Below are positions 37,056-50,100 of a stretch of 64,000 nt of DNA, one piece after another. Within the stretch, counting starts at the first letter, position 1. Every line of letters starts with the position of its first letter. The stretch spans positions 62,001 to 126,000 of the forward strand of contig VIIQ02000172.1 in NCBI GenBank assembly GCA_007449985.2, given 5' to 3'. Position numbers and translations under genes: made by a program. This DNA is from Desmodesmus armatus. Its lineage: Eukaryota > Chlorophyta > Chlorophyceae > Sphaeropleales > Scenedesmaceae. The notes under the pieces are model-generated. The model saw nothing but the letters and a program-made list of their open reading frames with translations. It made no database searches and was not told where the DNA came from.

Positions 37056-37974
37056 ACAGACAGCAACCGAGAAGAGGCTGACTGGAACAGCTGACGCTTA
37101 AAAAGCTGTGCTGCAGTGTCATGATCACAGCTGTACTGCTCGGGAGTTGTTGCAGGATTTTGTTGTGTTGCGTGTGGCTCCAGCGTCTTGGTTCCCCCAG
37201 CTGGCCCCTGACCACCATTTTTTGCGGGTGAACAGTGATCTGTTGGGAGTTCACTGTGCTTCTCCAGCCTTGCCTGATGGTTGACTGCCTTGCATGTCTC
37301 CTGTTGTGCTTGGTGTTTCTGGTTGCTTTACCCTGTTAGCCGACGGGGCGAGGGCAGTGATGCATGTGCCAGCTAAGGTTGGGTCAGCTAGTCATGCTTG
37401 CATTGCCATGTCAGCTCTTTCACTGCCTGCTTGTCTGCGTCAGCATGTGCATGTGCGTTCTTGGCCGCGCATTCGTTCGCTTTATGCCTTGTGCGTGTTT
37501 CATGCTAACACAGCTTGTGTGCCACAGGTGGTTGGGCTGTCTTGAGTAGAATTGGTGCCGCCTTGAGTTACAAGGGCGGGACATGGATTGGGTCCCGGGG
37601 CTTGCATCGGGTTGGCTGGGTCCTTGAGGCCTCTTTGTAACGAACACTGACTGACTGACTGACTGCTCGCGTCGCACAGGGCCTGCACATTTTTTCGAGG
37701 TCGTGTGTGCTGCAGAGGGCGTGCTGGCCTTGCAAAGGGACTGGGTCCCTGGGCTAACATTGGGTTGGGTTGGTTGGTTGGCGGCCTGCAATGTAACAGA
37801 CAACCCAAACCTACCAATCAGACCGCTGCCGGCCTGACTTAGGCCGCTGCCTGTGTTGGCAATTTCTCTCCTTTCCGCGCTGCCCATTCCCGTCCTTGTG
37901 GGTTCTGCAAAGGATCCTGCTTTCCGTTATGATGCTGCAGTTGCAGCGCAGCTGCGTCAGCATCCTGCGGACCC
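37056..37974. other. Intergenic with small repeats
   Basis: No gene supported. It contains a (GACT)n run at about 37645-37664 and a roughly 190-bp direct duplication, with gggtccc...gcttgcatcgggttgg near 37590 resembling gggtccc...ctaacattgggttggg near 37750. Confidence 0.5.
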
Positions 37975-38320
37975 CCCCCCTCCCACTTCTTCTGTGAAGA
38001 TAGTTGTCCTGCTGCAGCAGTGGGTGCCTCCTCCATGCCGCCTGCTCGTCCGCATACTCTGCCTGCTCCTCTGCCCCCACCTCCAAGGATTGGAGTCCAA
38101 TCATACTAGACGAACTGTAAGAGGCAGATATAGAAGAACGTGCCCCCACCTCCAACTACACTAGACAAACTTTGCAAGGCAGATATAGAGGAAACCAGTC
38201 AGGTCTCTGCTGGCCTCACCTCGCCTGCTGCTGCAGCAGTGGGCGCCGCCTCCACGCAGCCTCCTCATCTGCGTCCTCTGCCAACTCCACTGCCTGCTCC
38301 TCTGCCCCCACCTCCGATTG
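37975..38320 (-). repeat. Two downstream copies of the tetraspanin gene's terminal coding end
   Basis: Minus-strand blocks at about 38310-38217 and 38095-38020 repeat the last ~90 bp of the tetraspanin coding region (parent ends EEAAWRRRPLLQQQAR then TGA at 38437). The nearer copy keeps EDADEEAAWRRRPLLQQQAR and the TGA; the farther one has drifted (EQAAWRRHPLLQQ). This is the same arrangement as the repeated CAP-G2 terminal exon. Confidence 0.85.
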
Positions 38321-38436
38321 TACTATGCGAACTATGAAGGCAAATGTAGAATAAACTGGCCCCACCTCCAACTATCTATATATCTAGAACTATAAGCGGC
38401 AAATATAGAAGGAAACCAGTCAGATCCCTGCTGGCC

Positions 38437-39659
38437 TCACCTCGCCTGCTGCTGCAGCAGTGGGCGCCGCCTCCATGCCGCCTCCTCGTCTGCGTCCTCT
38501 GCCAACTCCTCTGCCCCAACATACGCACCCTGCAGCCCGCAGCCCAGCAGCAGCTCCAACAGCTGCAGCAGCAACAGACCCACACCCAGCCACTTGCACA
38601 CCTGCAGGCACAGCACAGCAGCAGCCAAGGATGCAAACAAACGTTTGGCAAGTGCAGCCCGCAGCCCAGTAACAACTGCAGCAGCAACAGACCCACACCC
38701 AGTCACTTGCACACCTGCAGGCACAGCAAGGCAGCAGCGGCAGCCCTGGATGCACACACATGGTTGGCAGGTGATTTGACAGCACTGTTGCTGTCGCTGT
38801 CACATGTTTCAGGCTGTGCCATGATGTGGCATGCCGTCCCGGTTGCTGCTGCTTGCTGTCCACTCAGCACGCCCTGCAGCTGCTGCCAGGCCATCCTGCA
38901 GATCAAAAATGTCACTGGTCACTAGCCTAGGAGGGTGGCTATCAGTAGTACCGTTCATGGACGCATGCGCTACCCGCAGTTGCTGCTGAAACCCTAACGC
39001 CCAGACCAGTCTATCCTATATGAGACCAGGCAGCACTTGTTGACCTTCCAACAATCACACAGACCATGGCCATGACATACGCATGGCAACTGCGGTAGGT
39101 AGCTAGTGCACGCGGTTGGCAACTGGTCCACGCTGCCGTAAACAACAGCACCACTCACCTGCAGCCGTGCTGCCAGAAACTCCTTCAGCTTTTCATCAAT
39201 GTCTGGAAGCCGCTTTTGCCACGCGCGGTCCATGAAAAATGCAACAGCAGCACAGGCCTGGCCCGTGAGCAGCAGGCACATGAAGAAGATGTGGCTGCTC
39301 ATGCAGCCAGGGCTGCGCAGACGGATGCCCAACAGTGCTGTCCCTGAGGTGAACGTTGTGGCAAGTCCCAAGGCCCCGAAGGTGTAGATGAACCAGGGCA
39401 CATTGCTGATGCTGCCTGCTAGCTGCACTGATTGCTGCACTGCTTGCGCTGCTGGTGGAGGTGATGGGGGTGGCTGCGGTGGAGTTGGTGGTGGGCTGAC
39501 TGGCTCGTTTTGTATCTGCACGACGGTGGCTGTCGCCCATGCAGCAACTGCAAGACCCAAGAGCAGCAGCACCCAGTTGAGGACCTTCACAGACACCTCA
39601 AGGCAGCGAATGTACAGTGAGGGTGGATGCTCCGCAAACCATGTCCTTACGAGGACCAT
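38437..39659 (-). CDS. Tetraspanin, TOM2A-like
   Basis: Two exons in phase, 39659-39159 and 38601-38437 (221 aa). Four membrane spans: around residues 28-47 (LNWVLLLLGLAVAAW), 82-108 (PWFIYTFGALGLATTF), 116-139 (FFMCLLLTGQACAAVAFFM) and 169-188 (VCKWLGVGLLLLQLLELLLG). A Pro-rich loop follows span 1. The DRAWQKRLPDIDEKLKEF loop and CKW before span 4 are typical of the plant TOM2A group of tetraspanins, which organise tonoplast and other membranes; the basic RRRP near the C-terminus also fits. The start at 39659 is a choice: an upstream exon could supply the usual short N-terminus. The intron holds a dead copy of exon 2. Divergent from the dynein light chain gene 466 bp away, so a shared promoter is possible. 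Confidence 0.75.
38658..38722 (-). pseudogene. Duplicate of tetraspanin exon 2 start, with in-frame stop
   Basis: Minus-strand copy of the acceptor and start of exon 38601-38437 (gtgcctgcag then GTGTGCAAGTGACTGGGTG). The codon for Trp after VCK is TGA, so use of this copy would truncate the protein before span 4. Flanking intron is duplicated with it, period about 120 bp. Confidence 0.8.
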
Positions 39660-40125
39660 GACAAGCGGGCTGGACAACGATACAGAGCACAAGAAGGAGG
39701 TCTCGGAACGCGATCTGCACTGGCAATCCGGAAGATGCCGAACACTCACTTTGGCCAGATTGTTTTCGCTGGGACTTGATGTTCACCGTGACGATCATGC
39801 ACCAGAACTGCACTGCAGTCACTCACAACTGCAAAGAACCTTGGCGGGTTCAAAAACTCGACAGAGGGATATGTCTTTTGCCCTGTCCGCAACGTTGCTC
39901 AAGATCAGGCCACAACTCGTTTTCATCATCCTATTGCTGCATCCTCACCTTCTGCACAGTTATCTGCCAAAGAAGCCAGCAGAAGGAGTCCCGCCTCCCC
40001 CTGCTCAGCTCTGCCTGCCTAGCTCTCTTGAGCCCACAACTGTTGATAGTCCTTCCCAGTTTTGAAACAGCTGCTTCATCAGTCCTCAGTCAGCTGCTAA
40101 GCTAGAGCCAGCCCACACCCACAGG

Positions 40126-40440
40126 ATGGCTGAGCTGGCAGCAGTGGAGGAGACGTTCAAGCGCCTGCAGTCCCACAAGGGTGTCATAGGGGTGATCATC
40201 ATCAACTCAGACGGCATAGCCATCCGCAGCACCCTGGACAACGACCTCACAGTGCAGTATGCAGCCCTGATGTCGCAATTCACTGTCAAAGCCAGGGGAG
40301 TGGTCAAAAACCTGGACCCAGACAACGAGCTCAAGTTTGTGCGCATCCGGTCAAAGAAGCACGAGATCATGGTAGCACCAGAGTTCGACAAAACGCGGGA
40401 GTATTATCTCGTGGTGGTGCAGGATCCCAGCTCTGACTAG
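40126..40440 (+). CDS. DYNLRB1: Dynein light chain, roadblock/LC7 type
   Basis: A single intact exon of 104 codons and a TAG stop. It matches roadblock light chains along its full length: [50 protein letters not shown], then [15 protein letters not shown] and YLVVVQDP. The protein forms dimers that bind dynein intermediate chains in cytoplasmic and axonemal dyneins, which implies a flagellate stage or retained dynein transport. Length is slightly above the animal form (96 aa) because of a short insert (EFDKTRE) before the last strand. The start fits the family start exactly. Lack of introns is notable among intron-rich neighbours and could reflect a retrocopy or ancestral state. Confidence 0.96.
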   Translation: MAELAAVEETFKRLQSHKGVIGVIIINSDGIAIRSTLDNDLTVQYAALMSQFTVKARGVVKNLDPDNELKFVRIRSKKHEIMVAPEFDKTREYYLVVVQDPSSD

Positions 40441-42373
40441 CTCCAGCTGGCGCCTAAAGCAGCAGCAGTGCTCGGTGCACATGCGTGTGAGCACAGCAGC
40501 AGGATGACGCTGCTTGCAGGATGTGCAGGAGGTTTGGCTGCCTTGGTGGAATAGCTTGCAGCTCTCATGGCTGGCCTTCTTGATCGATGCATGCGTGGTG
40601 ATCGACACGCACACGCTGGTGCAGCAGTTGTAGGGACTGCAGCGACAAGCATCTTGCAAGTTGCATATTCAGGCAGCAGCAGTGCTGGCCCTGTTCAAGC
40701 TTTGCACAGAGAGACGGCAGCTGCGCTGGTTTTACAACACATGCAGACATTTCACTAGGGGTGTGTGTGCCACATGTGGTGCTTGCAGCTGGTTGCAGCA
40801 CATGACACCCAGTTGTGTTCTTGTCACAATCTGCGCAAGTCACTCAAAACACTTGCTGGCTGTCTGGTCTTCTTGCATCCTGTTGTGTGGCGTTTTCTGT
40901 TGTGTCCATGTCTGCATCACTGCTGCTTGTATACCAGTAGTGTGTGTGCAGATGCATGATGCGCTGTGTGTACTAGTAACATGGCCCTGCATGGATCTAC
41001 TGCTTCAGCCACGAGCCCTTTGATGCTGCAGCATGAAGTAGTGCCTTGCGGTGCAGTGCTGCCATGTATTATTCACAGCCTGACTGGCATTTGCACTGTT
41101 GTGGTTACCACAACGCTCAGGCTGCCATCACGCTGGCAGCAATCCCACCACAACACGGTTGCTTTGCATACATGCAGCAGCTCTGCACCCAAAGAGCTTG
41201 CTGAAAGCAAGCCATGCCTGCGATCATGCAGGCAACCTTGTAACACAGCATGTGTGGGTGCAACCCAGGGCGGTCATGTCAGGCACGCTTGAAGCTGTAG
41301 TAGTGCTTTGGTGCCAAAATAGGTCCCATGCTGTTGCAGTGTTGTCAACAGCACTGCATGAATCCGATATCTTTTGCCAATCAAAAGCCACTACAAGCAC
41401 ACCCAAAAGGCCACAAGCCCCATGCAGGACAGTCATGCAGCTGGAAAGCAGCAGAGGCATCAACATCACACCCTCAGCTGTGGAAAACAACCTCAGGCCT
41501 GCTACCAGCTATCAGTCCCTAGCACGTGGGCGCACAAAACCCATGATATAACCCAGTAGTATGTACTGCAGCCGACACAGCAGTGCAGCCACACAAATGT
41601 AGTACAACAGACAACATGCCATGACTGGCAGACTGGCCTAGATCGAGACCAGGCCGTGACTTTACTGTCCTGCAAAAGCCATTCTTCAGAGAGCAAAAGT
41701 AGACTCGCGTGAACCTCTCTATGTGCCACTAGCATGACCAAGCCAATCAGCCCTTGGACGTGCCAGCCGACCGGCCAGGCTCCGCCCACAGGGACTTCAT
41801 GTGGGCTGGTCTGTGTTGCAGCTGCCACATGATGCAAAATCCTGACAGAGGTTGTACCAGCAACAGAGGTGCAGCTGCAGCAGCATCAGCGAGACAGGTG
41901 CGGCAACATGACCCAGACACATCAAAGGCAGGGGCCCCTGTTGCGCCACTCCTTCACACAAACGTACCAGCTTGTTGCACTCATGTGTTGAACAACATGG
42001 CCCGTCAATCTACTATCAGACCCACAGTCATCACAACAGAGAAACATACATACTAGGGGTGCCGAGCTCTCTCTGTGCGGCAACAACAGGCCTGATCAGC
42101 CTTGCCTGCTGCCCCGATGCCGCACCCATCAGCCACATGACGTCAGCATGTCTCACTCAGTCTGCTATCCAGCTTCAGCACACTCTTCAGTGAAGCAACA
42201 TTCCGTGCTGGCACAAGCACGCCACCACCGTCAGCCGACAGCACACACACATGTGACGAAGCGATCTGCCGTAGCGAGCACGTGTCTGATTTGCGCAACC
42301 CATGCGTCAGCACACCATGTGTGCGATATGATCATGCCGCGACTGGACACCGCAAGCAGCCAGAAGAGAGGAG
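40441..42373. other. Intergenic between convergent gene ends
   Basis: Between the 3' end of the dynein light chain (plus) and the 3' end of the Nudix gene (minus). Reading frames are short and without domains; I see no gene. Both 3' untranslated regions should fall here. Confidence 0.5.
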
Positions 42374-44007
42374 CTAGTGTCCCGCTGCTTTGCTGCCGCT
42401 GGCTGCACTTGCAGGTGCAGGGGCACCTGTGCACACCGTGGAAAGCTTCCTAACATCATTGGGGTGGTCCTTTGCTAGCTTCCTCAGAATGGGGTGCAGG
42501 GGCAGCGCTGGGTTCCTGCCTGCTGCTGCTGCCAGCACGTCACTCCAAGGCGCCCACTTGAACGCACGGCTCTGTACATCAAAGGAAGGCTTGAAGTTGG
42601 ACGCGGCGGCTGGGTCGACCTCAGCAATAAAGACGGTGAAGAACTTGTCGTTCTGCTTGCCGCGCCTGCAAGGGAGAAGGAAGAGAGGAGGGCGAGAAGG
42701 GGCGGCACGGTGGGTCGTTCAGGTGCTTGGGCAGAACATCTGCGGGACAGAGTGCGCGGCATGCCTTGCTAGACTGCTGCACTCGTCATCGGCCGCTGGC
42801 ATTACCAATGATGTCTGCAGAACGTTGTAGGAGGAAGGTGAGGCGTGACTGAGATTGTGGGGCCCTGTTTTGAAGCCCCAGCTAGACTTGCGGCGCTGCG
42901 TGCCACGCACTTCACATATCAGGGCTCGACCCTGGTGGACAATGCCATTGTAGTTTTGTCCACGCAACATACTCCCCCATATCAGGGCAGCTGCCTGGAC
43001 AAAGGTGCACCTGTGACAGGTTTCCTTCCACTGTTATTGCAGAGCATGAAGCTGCAAACCAGTTCAATCAATGTGGGCTGGGGGGGGTGGGGGGAGGGGG
43101 GCTGCATGCACAACAAATTGTATGAGGCGCAGTCTCCTCTGAGCAGTCAACCTTGCCGTGTCCACAGCACTCACTTGGTCAAAACCTGGCCCTTGACTTT
43201 GTGAGCAGGAATGTTGCCCTTGCCCAGCTCTTCCTGGGCCTCACGGGTAGCAGTAGCCATCAGATCCTTGTCATATGTCTCTGCGTTGCCACCGGGCATG
43301 TGCCACGTGTTGTTGTTGTTGCGGCTGCAGCAGGCACCAGCACAACAGGGTTGCAGTCAGCAAGCAGTCAATGCACCAGCTCAGTGCTGCAGTCAGCATG
43401 CAGGTGAACGCATTAGCCTGGGTGGCCTGTATATGAGTGTGCAGGTCAGTTCTGGAGGATGCTGGGGGCTGGGTGGCTTGTGGAATGCATGCTAGGTGAT
43501 GCATGTCCACACAAGCAGGCTTGGCAGGGCAGGAGAACCGCAATGTGTGGCGTAGCTGCTGTGATCCTACTACTCCCCACACTGCGCCCAGGGAGGATCC
43601 AGCCGATGACCACCCGAAGAATTGCCAAAGGGCTGGCTTACCTGTTCCTGAGCATCAGGTACACCTTGCCTCCAGAGCTGCGGACGTGCAGGGCCGAGCA
43701 GGTTAAGCAGGGGTTAGAGGGGTCAGGAGGTCCGAGGGACAGCTTGTCGCCAATGTCTCGACAGGACTGTTGGCCAGCTGGCCTCAGAAAGGGTGCCGGC
43801 TGGTGACCAACTCCCTTGGTGTGTGAATGTGATCGGATCGCTGACTCACCAGAACAGGAAACCAGCACCAACTTTGCTGGGCTCCACTTCATCATCCCCA
43901 TCAGCAGCAGCTGCTGCTGCAGCAGCAGGCGGGTTTGCTAGCGCAACTGCCAGCAGCTGCAGCTGAAGGAGGACAAGTAGCAGCGTTGTGACTGTTGTGC
44001 GGCTCAT
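42374..44007 (-). CDS. Nudix hydrolase with N-terminal signal peptide
   Basis: Four exons in phase: 44007-43850, 43677-43642, 43324-43175, 42665-42374 (211 aa). The N-terminus MSRTTVTTLLLVLLQLQLLA is a clear signal peptide followed by an Ala run and an acidic stretch. Then come GKVYLMLRN, TWHMPGGNAE and REAQEELGKG, the core of the Nudix box (GX5EX7REUXEEXGU), and FFTVFIAEVDP with FKWAPWSDVL. Nudix enzymes cleave nucleoside diphosphates linked to another group; the substrate cannot be told. The loop between the glycines and REAQEEL is one residue longer than usual, and the first conserved Glu position is Lys, with Asp on each side. The 36-nt exon 2 is easily missed. Predicted secreted or in the endomembrane system. 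Confidence 0.85.
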
Positions 44008-44281
44008 ACTGCGCGTTGCTGAGAGTACGTGTGGGGCGCTGGCGACAGAACTCAGTGACTGGAACCGATAGGTGCTTTGAAGCGGTGGGGAGGCGCTGGC
44101 ACTGTTCTAGTTTGGTGGTTGTTCTGTCCTTGTTTCACAGACTTCCTTATGTATGCGAGGCTGGTCACTTGTCACTGGTGGCCGGTCAGAAGGTCGGTCC
44201 AAATCTGACGGAGGCGCAGCTGCTTCGCCGCTAAAGCTGCTTATCATTTGATGTATACAGTTAATGATAACTGGTTAGGCT

Positions 44282-45137
44282 TCACGGGGCACACTTGGCA
44301 AATGGGGACGACTCTGTCTGGGGCCAGATCAGCACACATTTGAAACACCTCTCCAGTAGGCAAGGAGCATCACTGGCATTGGCAGCAACAGCAGCATCCC
44401 AGAACCAACCACCATACTCAGCTTCCTGTGTACCGGTAAACACCTGCCGAAAAAGGCGTGGTGTGAGCTGCTTGGGAGTGCAACGCTGCTGCTGCTGAGT
44501 GACAAACCTACAGCAGCTACCAGTGGCTCGTTCAGCTATAGCAGTGGTGCTGCCTTCCTCCTGCAGCGTGTCACAAGCACACCAGCTCCAGTTTGGCGCG
44601 GGCATGGGAGCAGCGTGCTGGTAGTCTGGGCTTGCTGTCAGCTGGCCCAGCGTCACTGACCAACCGAAAAAAAAGCCCTTGCATCTGACCAAAGCAGAAG
44701 GGAGGTACCAGACACAGCGGCATAAAGAACATCCAGCTGAATTCCCTCACATTCGCACTCAGCACTGCTGCATGCATGATGCACCTGAGGCGCACAAAGT
44801 GCGGCGACTGAGCTACGGTCTGCAGAGTGTAGACACAGGGAGTGCATCCAGCCAATGCATCAACCATCTCACCATCCAAGGATGTGATATTCCGAAGTGT
44901 GAAATGACACCTAGCTGTCCCTGCCGATGGATCTTGACTCGATCTCCTGCACAGGAAGCTGCCTTTGCAACCATGTATGCTGATACCTGTCACGTTGTGG
45001 ACCAGTTGTGGTGACAAGTGGTGGTACCGGATGCAGCTAGCTGCTGACCGGCAGCAGTCTCTTCGAGTCTGCTCTGCGACTGGCTGCTGTCGAACGACGG
45101 CAGCTGTGACGCACAGTGATTGCCGTACATTGAGCAC
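44282..45137 (-). CDS. Possible minus-strand gene, unrecognised
   Basis: Two overlapping minus-strand frames look partly coding: 45137-44571 (LRNITSLDGEMVDALAG, hydrophobic MFFMPLCLVPPFCF) and 44692-44282 (RLFRQVFTGTQEAEYGGW, ending SSPFAKCAP). They are in different frames and I could not find a convincing junction between them. No family recognised. It could be the 3' part of a gene extending upstream, or chance. Confidence 0.25.
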
Positions 45138-47105
45138 GGTGTGTTACATGCACCTTGAAAATGAGTCATGATCACTGATGATGACGTACTGTTACAGTCA
45201 GTCCTGGATAAAGGCTAAACCGTTCAGCCCTCAAGCCTGGTGCAGGACAACGCAATGCAGCCGCTGAACGTCAGGTTGAGTCAGAATTTAGGGTTACGCC
45301 CCAAACCCCAGGCACCACAATGCACTGCGCGCTCCTCAAAGGCGCGTACAGATTGCACCGCTGCAAACCCATACCAAATAGTACCGCTATGACCACCGGT
45401 GTCACCGTGACAACGTTTGCAGCAGCCGATAAGCATGCGTTGTGCCAGAGGCTATAGCCCAACACAGATAACACCTTGTGGCAACACCAGCAACGCTGGC
45501 ACACGGTATACCCTGGCCTCCAGGGTAGGTACTCAACACACTGTGCCCACGCCCTGTGGCTGCCAAACCAGTGGTTTGTGCGGAATACATACACGCCGCC
45601 AGTGACCTACCAGACCATCAACAATACGTCTTCAAGAAGCTGCTACTCCAAACCACAGACTGCTTTTGCACCGTGGGATGCTCACGAGCATGCTCGCTCA
45701 TGGCCCATTTGGAAGCTCTACTAGACCCTGGCAGGGTACAGAGAGTGTTCGTACACAGCGACTGTGTTGGGAGCATCAGTACTCCTACTAGGCTACTAGC
45801 AGGCTATTAGTAGAAGGACGGAGCATCAGCACGTGGTGCATCACATGCATGCACGCATTCAGCCCAAGTTTGGTTGGGATCACAGGCATAAACAGAGCAG
45901 TACCTCCACCAGTAGAAAAAAGCAGGCCGACAGCCTACACCGTGCAGGCTGTCAGCCTGCAGCGCAGCATTCAAGGTACTGGTGCAGCAACCAAGTGCCA
46001 TACATGCAGCAGCACTCGCACAGAGTGTGATTGGTGTGGGCCCTCAAGTCACAGACAACGCAAGAAGCACCACCCAGTCACTGCGTGTAGGGTGTGCGCG
46101 CTCAGATCAAAGCACCATCATGCAGCACCACCCGCACCGCCCACAAAGAGTGTGTTTGACCTGTGTGCTCACAGGATGAACCAGTACCTGCAAGGCTGCT
46201 CAAGCCCCCCGCACACCCTCCTCAGCAGGCGCAAACAAAGAAAGACTCGCCTTCAGGGGTTGATGCACTGCGTAATGCCAAACAACCAGCACAAAACAGC
46301 CGGCGTATCAGATTGTGACAACTGTATCTCTGAATCGCTTGCCCCAGCCACCGGCCCCCTTCAGCAGGGGTGGCGACACCAAGGGGTTGAAGATCCGTCA
46401 ACTGTGACAACGCCCGCCCAACAACAACTGTCAGCCGGCCAGTCTCAGAAAACAACGTCAGGCCAAGCATTCAGCAGCATCTGCGATGCTTGTAGTCAAC
46501 ACAGGCACGGAAGAGCACTCTTCGCAACGCTGGCACTGGCATGCCCGAGATCAGGGAAAGCGCATCCTGCTGATGCATTGCCAGCAGCCGCCGGCCCAAC
46601 ATGGGTGCACAGGCACCTATTACTTAGCAGACAAGTCACGACAAAGTTTGTGGCAAGCGCACGCGCGGATGCCGCATCAAGGGAAGGGTGCCGCAGCAGC
46701 ATCTGTTGAAGCTGCACCAGCCTGCTAGTAGTAGTACTAGGCACAAGTGATTCCATCACTGCTGGGTACGGAACATGACACCAACACCAAAGGCCTGTGA
46801 ACGATTTCCACGCTTTTCCACACAGCAAATCACAAAGAGTAGTAAGCAACAACTACCAAAGCGACATCAAACATGAGGGACCCACCAAAGTCCCTGCAAC
46901 TACGGTAATAGACGTAAGATGAGAAAAGCCCCTAGCTCGCAGCCATCGCCGACAGCCATACCAAGCACCCACCTGCCACTTGCAAACCCCACAAACCACA
47001 AAGCCACACAAACCCACAAACCTCCACAAGCAAATAATAACAACGCAACCATGAAGCCTGCCGACCCAGCTGCCCTATGGGCCCGAACTCTGCAGTGGGG
47101 TGACC
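45138..47105. other. Region without a supportable gene
   Basis: Long frames exist on both strands (plus 45849-46709; minus 45594-45271 and 46852-46496), but none shows a domain, good splice boundaries or clear codon preference. Treated as intergenic. Confidence 0.45.
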
Positions 47106-50100
47106 TCAACCCTGCATGCCGCCCGCACCGCTCTTGCTGCTGCTGGCAAGCTGTCCCGTGCTGTAGGCATGGAGCGCCAGTATTGTCACAAGCAGCGTCG
47201 AGACGATCAGCAGCACCGTCAGCACCCAAGGCCCGCGCTCGTCGTCGTATCGCATCGTGCTGCGCGACAGCAGCTGCTTGGTGCGCTTGTTGTACAGGTA
47301 GAGCGCGTACATCATGAACAGGATGCTGATCGGTGTGATGATCGCACCGGAGACCTGCGCAACAGCAGCGCGGCACAGCGCCCAGCACAGCAGCATGGTC
47401 AAAACCCTGATTAGGCTAGTTTTGTTTGCAGGACACAGTCCCAGACCCAATGCTGCAACCCAGTTGCAACAACAGCATGTTGTGTCTTGCTTAGGAACAG
47501 CCTGAAGCTTGACAGGCGGCAAACAGCATGACGCATGACTGGGTACTTTCAATGTAGTGCTTGTCATGGCACAGCATCAGTGAGACTCACCCTTGAGGCA
47601 CTGCAGAGCGCGTTGGCTGCGCAGTTGGTGCCTTCTGGGATGAGGGTGCTGCCTGCAAGCATGCCCATGCCTGTCATCATCACCAACACGGCTGCAGTGA
47701 ACAACAGCAGCAGCAGGAGAAGGGAGTGTCAGCACACTGTGCATGCCAAGCAGCCTTATGGTGTGATCTTACAATTAAGGTAACATGTGCTGTTACTGAT
47801 TGCCATGCCAGGTTTGCCAAGTGACAAATGATGAACAGGATGTACAGAGATGACAGTGCAATCAAGGTCTGTGTCAGCATGCACCACGAGGCTGTAAAAC
47901 ATCAGGCCAGCAGGCAAGCAGGGGGTCAGATAGCCAGCAAGTGAACCTCATTCGTAGCACCATGCACCATGCTGCAGCATGCAGGGGCCGGCCCAGCAGG
48001 CAAGCGTCCGACTCACAGATCTGCAGCCACTGCAGGAAGGTGCGCTCGTTGGCAAAGAAGGTCTTGGGGTCTGAGCGCGCCTTCACAAAGTTGGTCTGGC
48101 GGCCACTGAAGTTGCCTGCAAGCACAGCAGCACAGTACTAAGTTAGCACGCCAGCATGGGGAGTATCACGCCAGCACAGAAAACACAACAGCGTCAACAG
48201 CTGCAGAAATCTGCTGAGCAGCACCAGAAACCGCTTCATCGGAAGCCCACTTTCTGACAGGGCCTGCCACAACATGCCTCTGCATACTGTTGCACACCCG
48301 GGAAGAAGCAGGGACGGCTGACAGTAAACCCCGTCGAACCTACCTGCAGCAAAGCCAGCCGTGTGCGCGTTGGTGCTGCTGCTGTTGCTGTTGCCGCTCT
48401 TGCTCGCGCCCGCGCCTTGGTCCGAGCCCTTGCCCCTGACCGCCCTAACCTTCCGGCTGACTGCTGCCTTCCAAAGCTTGAACCGGCTGCCCCGGCTGCC
48501 GCTGCTCTTGCCTGCAGGCACTACAGGTTTCTCCATGCTGCTGTCGTCCTGCACATCACCACCTGCCTCTGCTATCGAAGCAGACCGCGCAAAACCCTGC
48601 TGCACACGCGCAGAACCCTGCTGCTGCGGCGATGCTGCTACCCCGTCCAGCGGTAAAGCCGCTAGCGACAGCTCGAACGACTTGCTCTGCTGTGCGAGCG
48701 GCTTGATGTCGATGACTGCATCGCGGTTCTTGCGGCTGCCGTGCACGCTGCTGCTGCAGCGCATGTCGCACAGCTTCCGACTGTCACAGGCCAGCGCATG
48801 CGGCACGCAGTCCGGCCCGCTGTCTGTCAGCGCTGCGCCAAACGGACTGGTACCAGGGCTGGGCGGTGGGCTTGGGCTAGCGGCCGGCCATTTATCAGTC
48901 ATGCCTGATAGCTTACTGGTGTAGGAGAGGGCCCATGTGCCGGAGCTTGCGTTGCTGAGCTTGGAGTGAATCCTGGGAATCGGGCGGGAATCTGACGCCC
49001 AGGTGGCGTTGTCGGTTGCGCTGACAAAGGTGCTTGTGGATGTGTAGAGGTGGGGAGCTTCCAGAAGCTGCATCATGGAGCCTGGGGTTGACAGGCTGGA
49101 AGAACGCAAGCCGCTGCGCACCTGCAGGGGTTGGATTCGTGGTGTAAAGCACAGCAGAAGGTACTACGTCAGCTTGTTGCATGCAGGACAAGAGGAACCC
49201 TCTATGCCTTTGTTGCGGTGTGCTGGACCGTTGTAGCAGTTCAACACAGTTTGAACGAGCAGTTCCCAGGCACTGGCTTGAGTGTACAGCAGAGCACTCA
49301 CCAACACAGCATTGCAACCAACACAGACACCGACACCCTAGCATAAAATCTGCCCACCTTGTCAACAGCTCAGCCCACCCTCACATGTGTGAGATGACTC
49401 ACCTGCGTGAAGTCCAGTTTGTCCTCCCGCCTCTCTGCCGTCATCTCCCACATCTCTTCAATGCTGGCCGGCTGCGGCAGGCCCCCCTCCTCCTGAGACA
49501 CAAACCACGAGGGCGCCTGCTCCACCTTGCAATACTGCAGCAGCGCCATGCCGTGGATGAACTTGCTGAAGCGGGGCGCCTCCACAAGCACGCTGGAGCG
49601 CAGCAGCTCCTGCACCCAGCCCGGGGCAGCGTCCTTATCCTGGAGCTTGATCTCTAGGATGCCGTAGGGAAGCGCACGGCATCGCAGGAGGGAAGCTGCT
49701 CTGCTGACTCCAGGGGGCTGCACCAGGCGCTGCTGCTGTCGGTGCCGCTGGTGGTGCTGGTGGCAGGGCGGGCCTCGCGCAGCAGCAGCATGTGCTCGTC
49801 GAGGGAGAGGCGCACCTCGTTGTTGTCGTAGGCCTGCCAGGCTGAGCGAAGGTACTCGCTGCGCAACATGGGGCCTGTCGGGAAGATACAGAGACAGACG
49901 GTGCAGGCAAAAGCAGCAGTGACGGTTTTGAAGCTGATGCATGGGCTTGCGCGTGCCCTGTGGCCTGCATGCTTAGCTGCTACCCTGCTGCTTGCTCGGG
50001 TCTCCTTCCGTAAAAGTCACACTGAAGTCACAGCACGACATGCCATATGCTTGTTCGTTGGGCATCACGTCCATACTGAAAACAAACAGGAATCCAAACG

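Noticed and set aside
45849..46709. 286-codon plus-strand open frame
   Set aside because: No domain, no codon preference, rich in His/Cys/Ser/Gln from simple composition, and the opposite strand is equally open. Not reported as a gene.
48361..48924. 187-codon plus-strand frame
   Set aside because: Antisense shadow of the VTC linker exon, whose minus-strand frame matches the intact plus-strand gene.
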